Below the pieces are notes generated by a model that searched no databases, was not told the origin of the DNA, and saw only the letters and a list, made by a program, of their open reading frames with translations. From a virus, in IMG/VR virus record IMGVR_UViG_3300020583_000019, positions 1 to 50,002 of that record: 50,002 nt of DNA; one strand, written 5' to 3'. Numbering within the stretch: position 1 is the first letter of the stretch; each line of letters opens with the position of its first letter. The position numbers were made by a program, and so were the translations under genes. Positions 12,554-19,941 of this stretch are shown here, piece by piece.

Positions 12554-13021
12554 GTGGACAAGATTTGGCCCTTCAACCACGATGGCGGCATCAGTGACAA
12601 GGATTTCAAGCTCCTCGTTATCCGAATACTCGAATCCATAGATTCCAAGCTCGGCACCCCCGCGCAAGGTTTCAAACTCTCTCAACTTCAAAATGGAGGA
12701 TTTATGGCAATCACAGGAGTAACAGCAGGTGGCAGTGGCACGTTTCAGGAAACTCCCGCTCCGGCCGGCTCGCTCGGTCTACAGGCTGGCAGCGTCCCGA
12801 CTTACTCGGTGGATGATCCGGCAGTGACCCTCGGGCCGTCTCCCGATGGCGATGTCACGAAGGTTGTTGCGTCAGTTCCGGCAACGGACACGGGCGCTTC
12901 GTTCAATCTGACCGTCAGCGGCACCAACACGGCGGGCTCGGCGATTTCGTCTGTGTTCAACATCCCAATCCTGCCGGCTGCGGCCACTGTCTCGACGGGC
13001 TTTACACTGAATCAGTTGTAA
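12554..13021 (+). CDS. Ig-like beta-domain protein, possible dual start
   Basis: A 155-aa protein from GTG 12554 (GGAGGG at 12544-12549). Residues 1-50 are helical; from about 51 the sequence is Gly/Thr-rich with a VPATDTGASFNLTVSGTNTA pattern typical of bacterial Ig-like domains. An internal ATG at 12704 has its own TGGAGG, so a short Ig-only form may also be made. An alternative ATG at 12530 and a 22-codon ORF at 12484-12552 precede it. Likely a virion or surface protein. Confidence 0.6.
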   Translation: MDKIWPFNHDGGISDKDFKLLVIRILESIDSKLGTPAQGFKLSQLQNGGFMAITGVTAGGSGTFQETPAPAGSLGLQAGSVPTYSVDDPAVTLGPSPDGDVTKVVASVPATDTGASFNLTVSGTNTAGSAISSVFNIPILPAAATVSTGFTLNQL

Positions 13022-13076
13022 CGCCTTTTAGCAGGGGCATCTCGCCCTGCGGAACGGAGGATGTGGTCACGTTGGA

Positions 13077-13120
13077 GGGGCCAGCGAACCCGAATCTGGG
13101 GAGGGCGCTGGCCCCTTTTT
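13077..13120 (+). terminator. Rho-independent terminator
   Basis: Stem GGGGCCAGCG (13077-13086) / CGCTGGCCCC (13106-13115) with a 19-nt loop and a TTTTT run (13116-13120). It lies just ahead of the endolysin gene and would limit its expression from upstream. A smaller hairpin (GCAGGG/CCCTGC) is at 13031-13050. Confidence 0.85.
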
Positions 13121-13133
13121 ATTGGAGGGACGC

Positions 13134-13625
13134 ATGGACGCAATCACGAAGCAACGTATCGCTGCACTATGGCCGGAACTCGCCAGGCGATGGGTCAAGG
13201 TCGATGACAAACTGGTTTCAATGGGGATCACGGTTCGCGTGGACCAAGGGTTGCGAACATGGTCCGAGCAGGATGCGCTCTACGCTCAAGGCCGCACCGC
13301 TCCTGGTCCGATCGTCACGGACGCAAAGGGTGGCGAATCGTGGCACAACTACGGGCTTGCGTTGGACTTCGTGCCGATGCTCAACGGCCATCCGCAGTGG
13401 AACCGCGCTTTCCCTTGGTACGCCATCACCATAGGAATTGCCGAGGGCTGGGGATTCATTTCCGGGTCGAAGTGGGCCAATCCAGACTTCCCGCACCTGC
13501 AAATCACGGCGCCCTTCCCCGAAGCAGAGCCGGATGACTACTGCAAGGCCCTGTGGCATGGGGGAGGAGACGCGGCGGTGTGGGCAGAAATGAACAAGTA
13601 CCGGAGTATCTATGCGGCTTCTTGA
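13134..13625 (+). CDS. Endolysin, M15 VanY-type peptidase
   Basis: A 163-aa protein with GGAGGG before ATG 13134. ESWHNYGLALDF gives the M15 SxHxxGxAxD motif (zinc ligands His71 and Asp78) and PDFPHLQI gives the third ligand, His121. Enzymes of this family cut peptidoglycan cross-link peptides (L-Ala-D-Glu or D-Ala-D-Ala type). No signal peptide, so it would need a holin. The upstream terminator suggests controlled read-through expression. The methyltransferase start overlaps its end by 14 nt. Confidence 0.9.
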   Translation: MDAITKQRIAALWPELARRWVKVDDKLVSMGITVRVDQGLRTWSEQDALYAQGRTAPGPIVTDAKGGESWHNYGLALDFVPMLNGHPQWNRAFPWYAITIGIAEGWGFISGSKWANPDFPHLQITAPFPEAEPDDYCKALWHGGGDAAVWAEMNKYRSIYAAS

Positions 13626-14253
13626 CCTTTTCTGCGGACGCTGGGGCTGGTCACGCGCTTTCGCTGCGCGGGGATGGGAGTGCGTGGGAGTTGACCTTAC
13701 AGCGCCTCCAGAACAGTTGAAAAACTGCATTTGGTATCACATGGACGTTCTGAATCTTGATTGGGAATGGACGCGGAGTCATTTTGGCGAGTTCGATTTC
13801 ATCGTGGCATCAAGTCCCTGCGAGCAATTCAGCGTTCACGGCATGAAGCACTTCCACCCGAATCCGCCATACCCGGAACTGGGCATCAAGCTGTTCAACC
13901 ACACGCGACAACTGTGCGAAGCGGCTGGCGTGCCGTATGTGATGGAGAACGTGAAACCCGCGCAACGCTTCGTTGGCCAGGCGAAGGCGCATTGCGGCTC
14001 TTTCTACCTGTGGGGCAGCGGCATTCCAACGATTCTTCCGCAGGGAATCCGCAAGGGCGCAAGTCAAATGCGCCGCGATGGCCGTTACCGCCGGCGAACT
14101 GGCGTAGATGAGTTGATGTATCGCGCAAAGGATGAGAGGGCCGCAAGTTTGGCCACCATTCCACCCGAGCTAGCCAACTGCGTAGCGGATTACGCAGAGA
14201 GGATTTTGGAGCAGCGTTCAGCCCAAGGAAGCCGCCACGCCAGCCAGCTATAA
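13612..14253 (+). CDS. DNA cytosine-C5 methyltransferase
   Basis: A 213-aa protein. Motif I is LLDLFCGRWGWS, motif IV SSPCEQFS with catalytic Cys70, and motif VI YVMENV. The target-recognition region is short, and the C-terminal IPPELANCVADY fits motif X. Compact solitary phage enzymes of this type protect DNA from host restriction; no cognate endonuclease is seen. Its 3' end overlaps the convergent gene 14190-14822 by 64 bp. Confidence 0.85.
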   Translation: MRLLDLFCGRWGWSRAFAARGWECVGVDLTAPPEQLKNCIWYHMDVLNLDWEWTRSHFGEFDFIVASSPCEQFSVHGMKHFHPNPPYPELGIKLFNHTRQLCEAAGVPYVMENVKPAQRFVGQAKAHCGSFYLWGSGIPTILPQGIRKGASQMRRDGRYRRRTGVDELMYRAKDERAASLATIPPELANCVADYAERILEQRSAQGSRHASQL

Positions 14254-14822
14254 GCTGCCGTGTGCATCCAGACAGGCGCTATCCAGTCCCAGTGGTCCCG
14301 CCACGCGGGTTTTAGCACCCAACTGAACCAGAATAGCCCCACCCCAAGGAAAAGCCCCGCCAGCGTGCCCGGAATGAGTTTGTACGGGAACCATAGGAGC
14401 GCCAGAGACAGCGCCACGGCGATCCCCACGGCTCCTGCGGCCTGAATCAGTAGGATATGCTCGTCCAGCGTGCCCCGTGGATGCAGGGCTAGAGACATGG
14501 CGAGCGCCCCGGCCCCCATCATCCCGCCGAGAAACCGGGCGCGCAGCGTGGCGAACATGCGGACGACTTCCCAGCCGGCGAGGGTGGTAGCGATGACCGT
14601 GAGCAGGACGTAGCTAACGCGGTAGTCGGCCTCTGACGCCGTGTTCTCGTAGAGGCCGTAGTAGCAGCAGGAAATTACCTGGACGAGCGCGTAGGCCCTA
14701 AGACTTGGCGGGGGGCGCTTCACCCACAGGGCCAGTGCTCCCGGCATTGCGAACCACGGTCGAATCGACATCAGAAAGTGTAACAGGCCATTCAGCGTAA
14801 TAAGCGACAGCGCGTGCGACAT
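14190..14822 (-). CDS. Polytopic membrane protein
   Basis: A 210-aa protein with GAGG 6 nt before ATG 14822. About five or six hydrophobic helices, for example YVLLTVIATTLAGW, FLGGMMGAGALAMSLAL, AGAVGIAVALSLALLWF and TLAGLFLGVGLFWFSWVL. Last gene of the leftward late operon. Its start lies 125 nt inside the previous gene. Function unknown. Confidence 0.65.
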   Translation of the reverse strand: MSHALSLITLNGLLHFLMSIRPWFAMPGALALWVKRPPPSLRAYALVQVISCCYYGLYENTASEADYRVSYVLLTVIATTLAGWEVVRMFATLRARFLGGMMGAGALAMSLALHPRGTLDEHILLIQAAGAVGIAVALSLALLWFPYKLIPGTLAGLFLGVGLFWFSWVLKPAWRDHWDWIAPVWMHTAAYSWLAWRLPWAERCSKILSA

Positions 14823-14919
14823 CGGCAGCCTCTACCTTGTACGATACAATCCCCTCGGGCGTGATGCCAACGAAGGACATTTTCTTGAGCTTGATTCCTG
14901 GTGCGTGACCGTTCGACAT
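14698..14919 (-). CDS. Small hypothetical protein
   Basis: A 73-aa protein with AGGAGG before the ATG. IKLKKMSFVGITPEGIVSYK looks like a beta hairpin. The second half is read out of phase with the membrane-protein gene, an unusually long overlap. Confidence 0.55.
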   Translation of the reverse strand: MSNGHAPGIKLKKMSFVGITPEGIVSYKVEAADVARAVAYYAEWPVTLSDVDSTVVRNAGSTGPVGEAPPAKS

Positions 14920-14927
14920 GATGCCTC

Positions 14928-15110
14928 CTAATCTCCGTTCGTCTCGATCCCTTGACGTTCTAATTTTACCACCAGTTTGTTGAATTTTCTCTCCAGCGCT
15001 TCAAACTCTTCCTTATTCACTGAATTGGCCCGCGCCCTGAACCAGTCGATAATTAATTGAGCGAAGATGATGATGGCCACTCCTAGCGCGATAGAGTAGG
15101 CGATGTTCAT
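14928..15110 (-). CDS. TM plus coiled-coil small protein, spanin- or holin-like
   Basis: A 60-aa protein: one N-terminal TM helix (IAYSIALGVAIIIFAQLIID, residues 3-22), then a coiled coil (EEFEALERKFNKLVVKLERQ). AGGAG lies 11 nt before the ATG. The layout resembles inner-membrane spanins or XhlA-type helpers. Lies in a group of membrane genes at the end of the late operon. Confidence 0.6.
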   Translation of the reverse strand: MNIAYSIALGVAIIIFAQLIIDWFRARANSVNKEEFEALERKFNKLVVKLERQGIETNGD

Positions 15111-15125
15111 GGGCGGGCGCGGCTC

Positions 15126-15446
15126 CTATTTCCAGAATCGAATCGCTAACTGCAAAAGCGCAAACACAAATCCGATGATAACGATTGTGGCGGTCCCCCT
15201 GCCCTGTATATTCGAGATAGCCTTGTTCATCTCATCCTTCCACGTAGTGAACTCGGCATAAAATCTGTTGTGTGTGTCTATGGGCAAAAAATCCGCCCTG
15301 TCTCTCACCATGTTTTCGTGGGCATGGTTCAGAACGTCCAGTCTCCTTTGCAGTTCCAAATACGCAAGATCATTCGCCTTGGCAAGCGCCTTAAACTTCT
15401 CATCCATAAGTTCCCGCAGATGCGCGACTTCTGGATTCTCGGCCAT
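15126..15446 (-). CDS. Coiled coil with C-terminal TM, lysis-associated type
   Basis: A 106-aa protein. Residues 1-45 form a coiled coil (MDEKFKALAKANDLAYLELQ), and residues 86-103 (ATIVIIGFVFALLQLAIRF) a TM anchor. Such proteins are common near phage holins. There is no Shine-Dalgarno; a promoter -10 box ends 8 nt upstream, so the mRNA may be leaderless. Confidence 0.65.
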   Translation of the reverse strand: MAENPEVAHLRELMDEKFKALAKANDLAYLELQRRLDVLNHAHENMVRDRADFLPIDTHNRFYAEFTTWKDEMNKAISNIQGRGTATIVIIGFVFALLQLAIRFWK

Positions 15447-15454
15447 TTGCGTTG

Positions 15455-15483
15455 ATTATGCGATTAGTTATCGGCTTGTGCAA
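15455..15483 (-). promoter_or_regulatory. Promoter of the membrane-gene group
   Basis: Minus strand TTGCAC (15483-15478), a 17-nt spacer and CATAAT (15460-15455), followed by 8 nt and ATG 15446. It would allow the 15446-14190 genes to be made apart from the late operon. Confidence 0.5.
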
Positions 15484-15489
15484 GCGGAT

Positions 15490-15840
15490 TTACGGGCGCT
15501 TCGGCGTGTAGGTTTGGCCGGTGACAGTTTTCGTGCCACTGCCTTTCGTGGAGTGGTAGATAATCTCCTGCATCACGAAGGATTTGAGCGCAGAGTATCC
15601 GAATGTGCCGATGGCCGCGAGCGAAAGCCCAGTGATCGTCAGTGAATGCGCGTCTGGATTCCACACCCAGGCGATGCCAACACTGGTTAGCGCGGCACCG
15701 ATAACCGAAAGGGCGCGAAGTAATGCTACTTTTTCCTTGGTCACCCACGGCATGTAGGGCGACGCCTTGAGCCAGTTGATGAACGCTACAGTGATACCGC
15801 TCATCGTCACCGTTGTTATTGCTACGTTTTCAGCAGCCAT
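15490..15840 (-). CDS. Holin-like membrane protein
   Basis: A 116-aa protein with AAAGGAG before ATG 15840. Three hydrophobic segments: VTMSGITVAFINWLK, ALLRALSVIGAALTSVGIAW and SLTITGLSLAAIGTFGYSAL; basic tail. Size and topology fit a class I holin that would release the M15 endolysin, though that gene is in another operon. Confidence 0.6.
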   Translation of the reverse strand: MAAENVAITTVTMSGITVAFINWLKASPYMPWVTKEKVALLRALSVIGAALTSVGIAWVWNPDAHSLTITGLSLAAIGTFGYSALKSFVMQEIIYHSTKGSGTKTVTGQTYTPKRP

Positions 15841-15850
15841 GTTTTCTCCT

Positions 15851-18800
15851 TTATTGAATCCCGAGCACCACGTTTCCCTTCTTGCCGTTCACCGAAGCAA
15901 CCCCCATTTGCAGGAATGCCCCACCGCTCATGGACAGCCACATGCAACCGCAATCCATAGCATAGCAAAGCTGCGTCGTGGCCGGCACTGCCTTGCAAAG
16001 ACTTCCAGTATTCACCCTGCCAGCGAACATGACTGTCGCCGGAGCGGGAGGCCCTGTGCTGACTCCGCTGAGGTTCAGTGCGTCGGGATTGTTCGCTCCT
16101 GGCGAAAAGAACACCGTAGCTGTGTTCGTGAAATTTGGAGTTGCTGGCGTGTAGACCACGTTGAATCCGCACGACTGTCCTGGCGTGAGCGTGAAGCCCG
16201 TACCGGGAATGCCGTTCGTGATCGTAGCGGGTGAGCCACAGGTGTTGCTGGTGAGCGAAAATTGCGCGCTTCCGAGGCTTACTGCTGTCACCACAAGATT
16301 GGCCGTCCCTGTATTCTGGAGCGTGACCGCTATCGGGTTGCTGCTCAGGCCGACAGGTGCTTGGCCGACGTTGATTGGAGAGGCGGGAGTAAACGTGGCG
16401 ATAGGACTTCCAGCCGAACCGGAATAGCAAATCCCTGCGTCGAACGCCAGAACGCCGCTTGAGCCATCCGGTGCGCCGCCCATCGAGTTCAGGTAGCAGG
16501 TCATGGCGGCGTTTGCGTTGACGTGGCCAGCCCAGCCTGTTCCGCCTGATGTGCAGGTCGTTCCGTTCGTTGCAAGCGCAGGGACGCCATTGAACTTGCC
16601 GACCGTGTTGATCGTCCCACCGCACTGGATGACGTTGCCGCCGCTGATGTCCGGCCCGATTCCCGGCCACGGTAGCGAGCCGAGCCACGATGGTTTCGAG
16701 GTGAGATAGAAGCTCGCCGGGAGCGCGGGTTCGCCGATGGCCGTGTCACCGACGACGGGCACGAAGTTCGGATAGATGCTCGCAACGGTGGGAGATTCGG
16801 ATGTGCTTCCACAGGTCGCGGACCATCCAGTATCCAGCGAGTTCCCACAATAGCGCACGGTCCCGGTCACGTTGTCATAACTCGCCCACTTGAGCGTCGT
16901 GGACTTCGTGAGCGTGTCTGTCGGCACCGATGTTGCACCGCCACCAGTTCCTTCGTTGTAGACCGACGTAGCTGTTGAGACTGACGTGTAGCTTGTATGG
17001 TAGCCAGGAGTTCCCTGCACGTTCGCGATGTCCGCGATATAGCGAGCGAAGGCGAAGTCTGCGGTGCCATTTGTGAATGTCGTAACAGGCGTTGATGGAA
17101 CAGACTCCCATCCCGGCCAGAAGTTCCGAAAGCGTGTGCTGAGGTCGCAACTGCCGTGGATGTTGTCGCAGCTTACCCCAGGCCCGATGGTTCCTTCGTG
17201 GTGATTCAACTGGTCGCCTGAGTGCTCCGTGATTGGAGTGAGCGAACCGCCGTTTGTGTTCGAGTCGGGGAAGTAGTTGTAGGCTTCCACGCAGCCGACG
17301 CACGCGCCATCGTAGAATATCTGCCCACCTTGAATATGTGAGCCGATATTGTTTTGCAGGACGAGATACGATGACGCACTCGCACGCAGCCCGTAGTTCG
17401 ATGGCAGCGAACCCGTCGAGTTAAACCAGTAGCTATTCTGAACGATGAAGTTCACCGCCTGGAATAGGTTGAACGCCGCACGCTTGTTGTTGACGCACTT
17501 CACTCCGCTAATCCATGAGAGCGTTGCGTTGAACACGTCCACGCATCCTGTTGGCGCGCTGGCGCTCGTCAGGTCGATGGACAAGTTCTCGATGCCGACG
17601 TTCGTAAGCGGCTGGACGACGTAGACCTGCGGCGACTGGCCGGAAGCGAAATTTGGATTGGAGACTGGCGGCGTGATAGTGACTACGCTCCCGGCGACGT
17701 TCGTTACCGTGTGCGCCTCAAGCTGATTGCGATTAGTCCGCGAGCCTCCTGCATCGGGGCCGTCGAACGAACAGCCGTTTGGAGACGACCATTGAGCACC
17801 GCAGACGAAGTAATTGCCGTTGTCCGTTACGGTTCCCGAGCACGGCGTCCCAGTCATACCCGTATCGCATTGGTCCATGAACAGCAGTGAACCGTTGACG
17901 ATTCCCGTCACGCTCGAAAGTGTCAGTTGCGTCGAGCCTTGTGCGAGTCCCGCCGTCACGTTGTAGATGGTCGCCGGGGGAAGCGTCGTGTAATTATGGT
18001 CCGCCGCGTCCATGCAAAACGCCGCGCTGATTTGCCCCGCGCAGCCGGAGCTTCCGGTCATGGTGATAAAGGTAGAGTTGCTGCCAGAGCCACGTACCGC
18101 TACGTTGCCCCCCGTGGGGATGTTGACGGCGCTAGTCCAAGTAAACGCGCCAGCACCGAGAAGCAGGTAGGTATTCGCCCCGCACGCATTCAGGAGCGTC
18201 TGCACGCTCGCCGCCGAGGTTCCCGCCGCTACCGTTGACCCACACTGCGTCCACGAAGCGTCCGGCAGCGGCCCGGAGTTGGCCGAAGGGATGCCGGATT
18301 TAGTCCAGTCGATTCCGCGTCCATTGGAGAGAATCCCTAGCCACGGGTTACTCGGCAGGAGCGGAAACATATTCGCCGAGCAGCCTATCCAGCAGGTCAC
18401 GATGTCTGAGAACTGCATGTGATGCCCGGAAGAGAGCGCCGCCGCGTTACCGTTGCCGAAGGTCTCGTAAGCGATGGATGCCCCAGCGGGAACGCTGGAA
18501 TCCTCTTCACCAATCATGTTGAGATTGCGGTCATAGACCGCCAGTCGCACGCAATCGGTATGGTTGGCGTTAGCGCACGCCGCCCCGACCACATGCTGCC
18601 ACGCGATGAGGACCGTATGCCCCGGCGTGTAGGGAATCGTTCCCTGGCAGGGGCCTGTGCACGCTTCGATCCCGAAGTTCTGCGATGACCCGTTCGAGTT
18701 GTAATTGGCGAGGCGCGAATTCCCGCCTATCACTTGCAGGAAATCATTGGACGTTCCAAACGAATCCGTAACCGGGATGTTCGACGTGAACCAGAAAGAA

Positions 18801-19177
18801 CCCATCGTGAGCGTTCCGACCTCGTTGGGACTACGCAGGAAGATGATTTGATTGCCCTGGCCGTTGCCCTGCGTTGTCGAGTAGTCGAGCAGTTTACCCG
18901 AATGCGTGGTCACTCCGTTTATCGTGAGTGGCGGGCCTCCATCAGTCGCTACAGTGGTGTTCGAGTAAGTCAGCGTGGAATTGCTATTCGAGATGGCCGT
19001 AAACGGCGTCTGTCCTGAGAAGCAGCACGTCCCGAGCGTGCCATAGAGCGCATTCCCCATGTCGGTCACTGTTGGAGCGGCGCCAACGGTACCTTGCGAG
19101 AAATTCTCGAAGTTGGTGCCCTGCGCCATCAAGCCAATCGGGAACAGCAGAAGTGCGAGTATGCGTAGTGTTCTCAT
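15851..19177 (-). CDS. Exported beta-helix fibre/adhesin with anchor-D-like domain
   Basis: An 1108-aa protein with a clear Sec signal (RILALLLFPIGLMA, then QG). Residues about 25-220 form a jelly-roll-like domain; about 300-700 a right-handed beta-helix of pectate-lyase type (NVGIENLSIDL, GVKCVNNKRAAFNLFQ). About 930-1040 is a choice-of-anchor-D/Ig-like domain (FTPASPINVGQAPVGL ... LQNTGTANLVVTAVSLGSAQ). The last 60 residues are Gly-rich and Cys-containing. Fifth of five genes joined by 4-nt overlaps. Probably host-surface binding or glycan cleaving; no catalytic residues identified. Confidence 0.75.
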   Translation of the reverse strand: MRTLRILALLLFPIGLMAQGTNFENFSQGTVGAAPTVTDMGNALYGTLGTCCFSGQTPFTAISNSNSTLTYSNTTVATDGGPPLTINGVTTHSGKLLDYSTTQGNGQGNQIIFLRSPNEVGTLTMGSFWFTSNIPVTDSFGTSNDFLQVIGGNSRLANYNSNGSSQNFGIEACTGPCQGTIPYTPGHTVLIAWQHVVGAACANANHTDCVRLAVYDRNLNMIGEEDSSVPAGASIAYETFGNGNAAALSSGHHMQFSDIVTCWIGCSANMFPLLPSNPWLGILSNGRGIDWTKSGIPSANSGPLPDASWTQCGSTVAAGTSAASVQTLLNACGANTYLLLGAGAFTWTSAVNIPTGGNVAVRGSGSNSTFITMTGSSGCAGQISAAFCMDAADHNYTTLPPATIYNVTAGLAQGSTQLTLSSVTGIVNGSLLFMDQCDTGMTGTPCSGTVTDNGNYFVCGAQWSSPNGCSFDGPDAGGSRTNRNQLEAHTVTNVAGSVVTITPPVSNPNFASGQSPQVYVVQPLTNVGIENLSIDLTSASAPTGCVDVFNATLSWISGVKCVNNKRAAFNLFQAVNFIVQNSYWFNSTGSLPSNYGLRASASSYLVLQNNIGSHIQGGQIFYDGACVGCVEAYNYFPDSNTNGGSLTPITEHSGDQLNHHEGTIGPGVSCDNIHGSCDLSTRFRNFWPGWESVPSTPVTTFTNGTADFAFARYIADIANVQGTPGYHTSYTSVSTATSVYNEGTGGGATSVPTDTLTKSTTLKWASYDNVTGTVRYCGNSLDTGWSATCGSTSESPTVASIYPNFVPVVGDTAIGEPALPASFYLTSKPSWLGSLPWPGIGPDISGGNVIQCGGTINTVGKFNGVPALATNGTTCTSGGTGWAGHVNANAAMTCYLNSMGGAPDGSSGVLAFDAGICYSGSAGSPIATFTPASPINVGQAPVGLSSNPIAVTLQNTGTANLVVTAVSLGSAQFSLTSNTCGSPATITNGIPGTGFTLTPGQSCGFNVVYTPATPNFTNTATVFFSPGANNPDALNLSGVSTGPPAPATVMFAGRVNTGSLCKAVPATTQLCYAMDCGCMWLSMSGGAFLQMGVASVNGKKGNVVLGIQ

Positions 19178-19941
19178 TCAAATGTCGCCGTGTCGAAGGC
19201 AACCGTATTCCCGCTGCTGTTGCCTGTCGTTAGAGTGGAAGTCACCGAAGATTGCGTCGTCGTGTAAATCTTGTACTCCGTAGCGCCGAGCATCGAACTG
19301 CACGCGCTGGCAATGTTGGCGAGTGTGAACCCACTACCCGCCGCGCCTGTCCACGTTGGGCCGCAGTTCGTGTCGTCGGCCATCGAAGAAATTGCTATCT
19401 CGTTCGCCACGGCGGTTGTGTAAGTGTTCGAGGTAAGCGTTGCGCCAGCGGTCCCGCCAACGACAGTCGGATGTGCGTCCGCGCAACCTGACGTGACCGA
19501 GTGATTGAACGCCGTGATCGTAAGCGTCTCATCTTCCGCCCCGGTCAATGTGAAGGAGAAAAATCGGACGTTCGCGGCTGCGTTGCAGGTATAGAAGAAT
19601 TGCGTGTTTGGAGACCCACCGGAAGTTCCCTTTGTGAGCGAAGTATAGGTACTGGCTGATGAGGTGCAGGTTGCATTCGTCGTACTATCGCAGACGGTAG
19701 GAGATGCCGTACCGGGTCCACCCGCGAAGGTGATACTGAGAACGATTCCGCTCCCAGCCGCGATTGCCGATCCGAAGTCCACCGCGCTGACTGTGGCTAC
19801 TGTTCCGCTGTCAACGGACTTCGTTCCGATGATGGAGATGGAGCCGCCACCTCCGCCGCCCGAGCCAACCGCTCCTGTGCGATTCGGCACTGTGGGGGAT
19901 TGCTGCCAGAGCAGCGCGAATAAGCAGAGGGCCAGTCTCAT
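19174..19941 (-). CDS. Exported Gly/Thr-rich protein
   Basis: A 255-aa protein with signal-like start (MRLALCLFALLWQQSPT) and then GSGGGGGGSISIIG. The rest is beta-rich with spaced cysteines and repeated VxSVxSTL-like strands. AGGAG precedes ATG 19941, which overlaps the previous stop (ATGA). No catalytic motif recognised. It probably forms part of a surface complex with its coupled neighbours. Confidence 0.65.
   Translation of the reverse strand: MRLALCLFALLWQQSPTVPNRTGAVGSGGGGGGSISIIGTKSVDSGTVATVSAVDFGSAIAAGSGIVLSITFAGGPGTASPTVCDSTTNATCTSSASTYTSLTKGTSGGSPNTQFFYTCNAAANVRFFSFTLTGAEDETLTITAFNHSVTSGCADAHPTVVGGTAGATLTSNTYTTAVANEIAISSMADDTNCGPTWTGAAGSGFTLANIASACSSMLGATEYKIYTTTQSSVTSTLTTGNSSGNTVAFDTATFE

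Noticed and set aside
13218-13730. Minus-strand ORF opposite the endolysin
   Set aside because: Antisense shadow of a confident M15 endolysin; composition is Arg/Pro/His-rich as expected from the reverse of a GC-rich gene.
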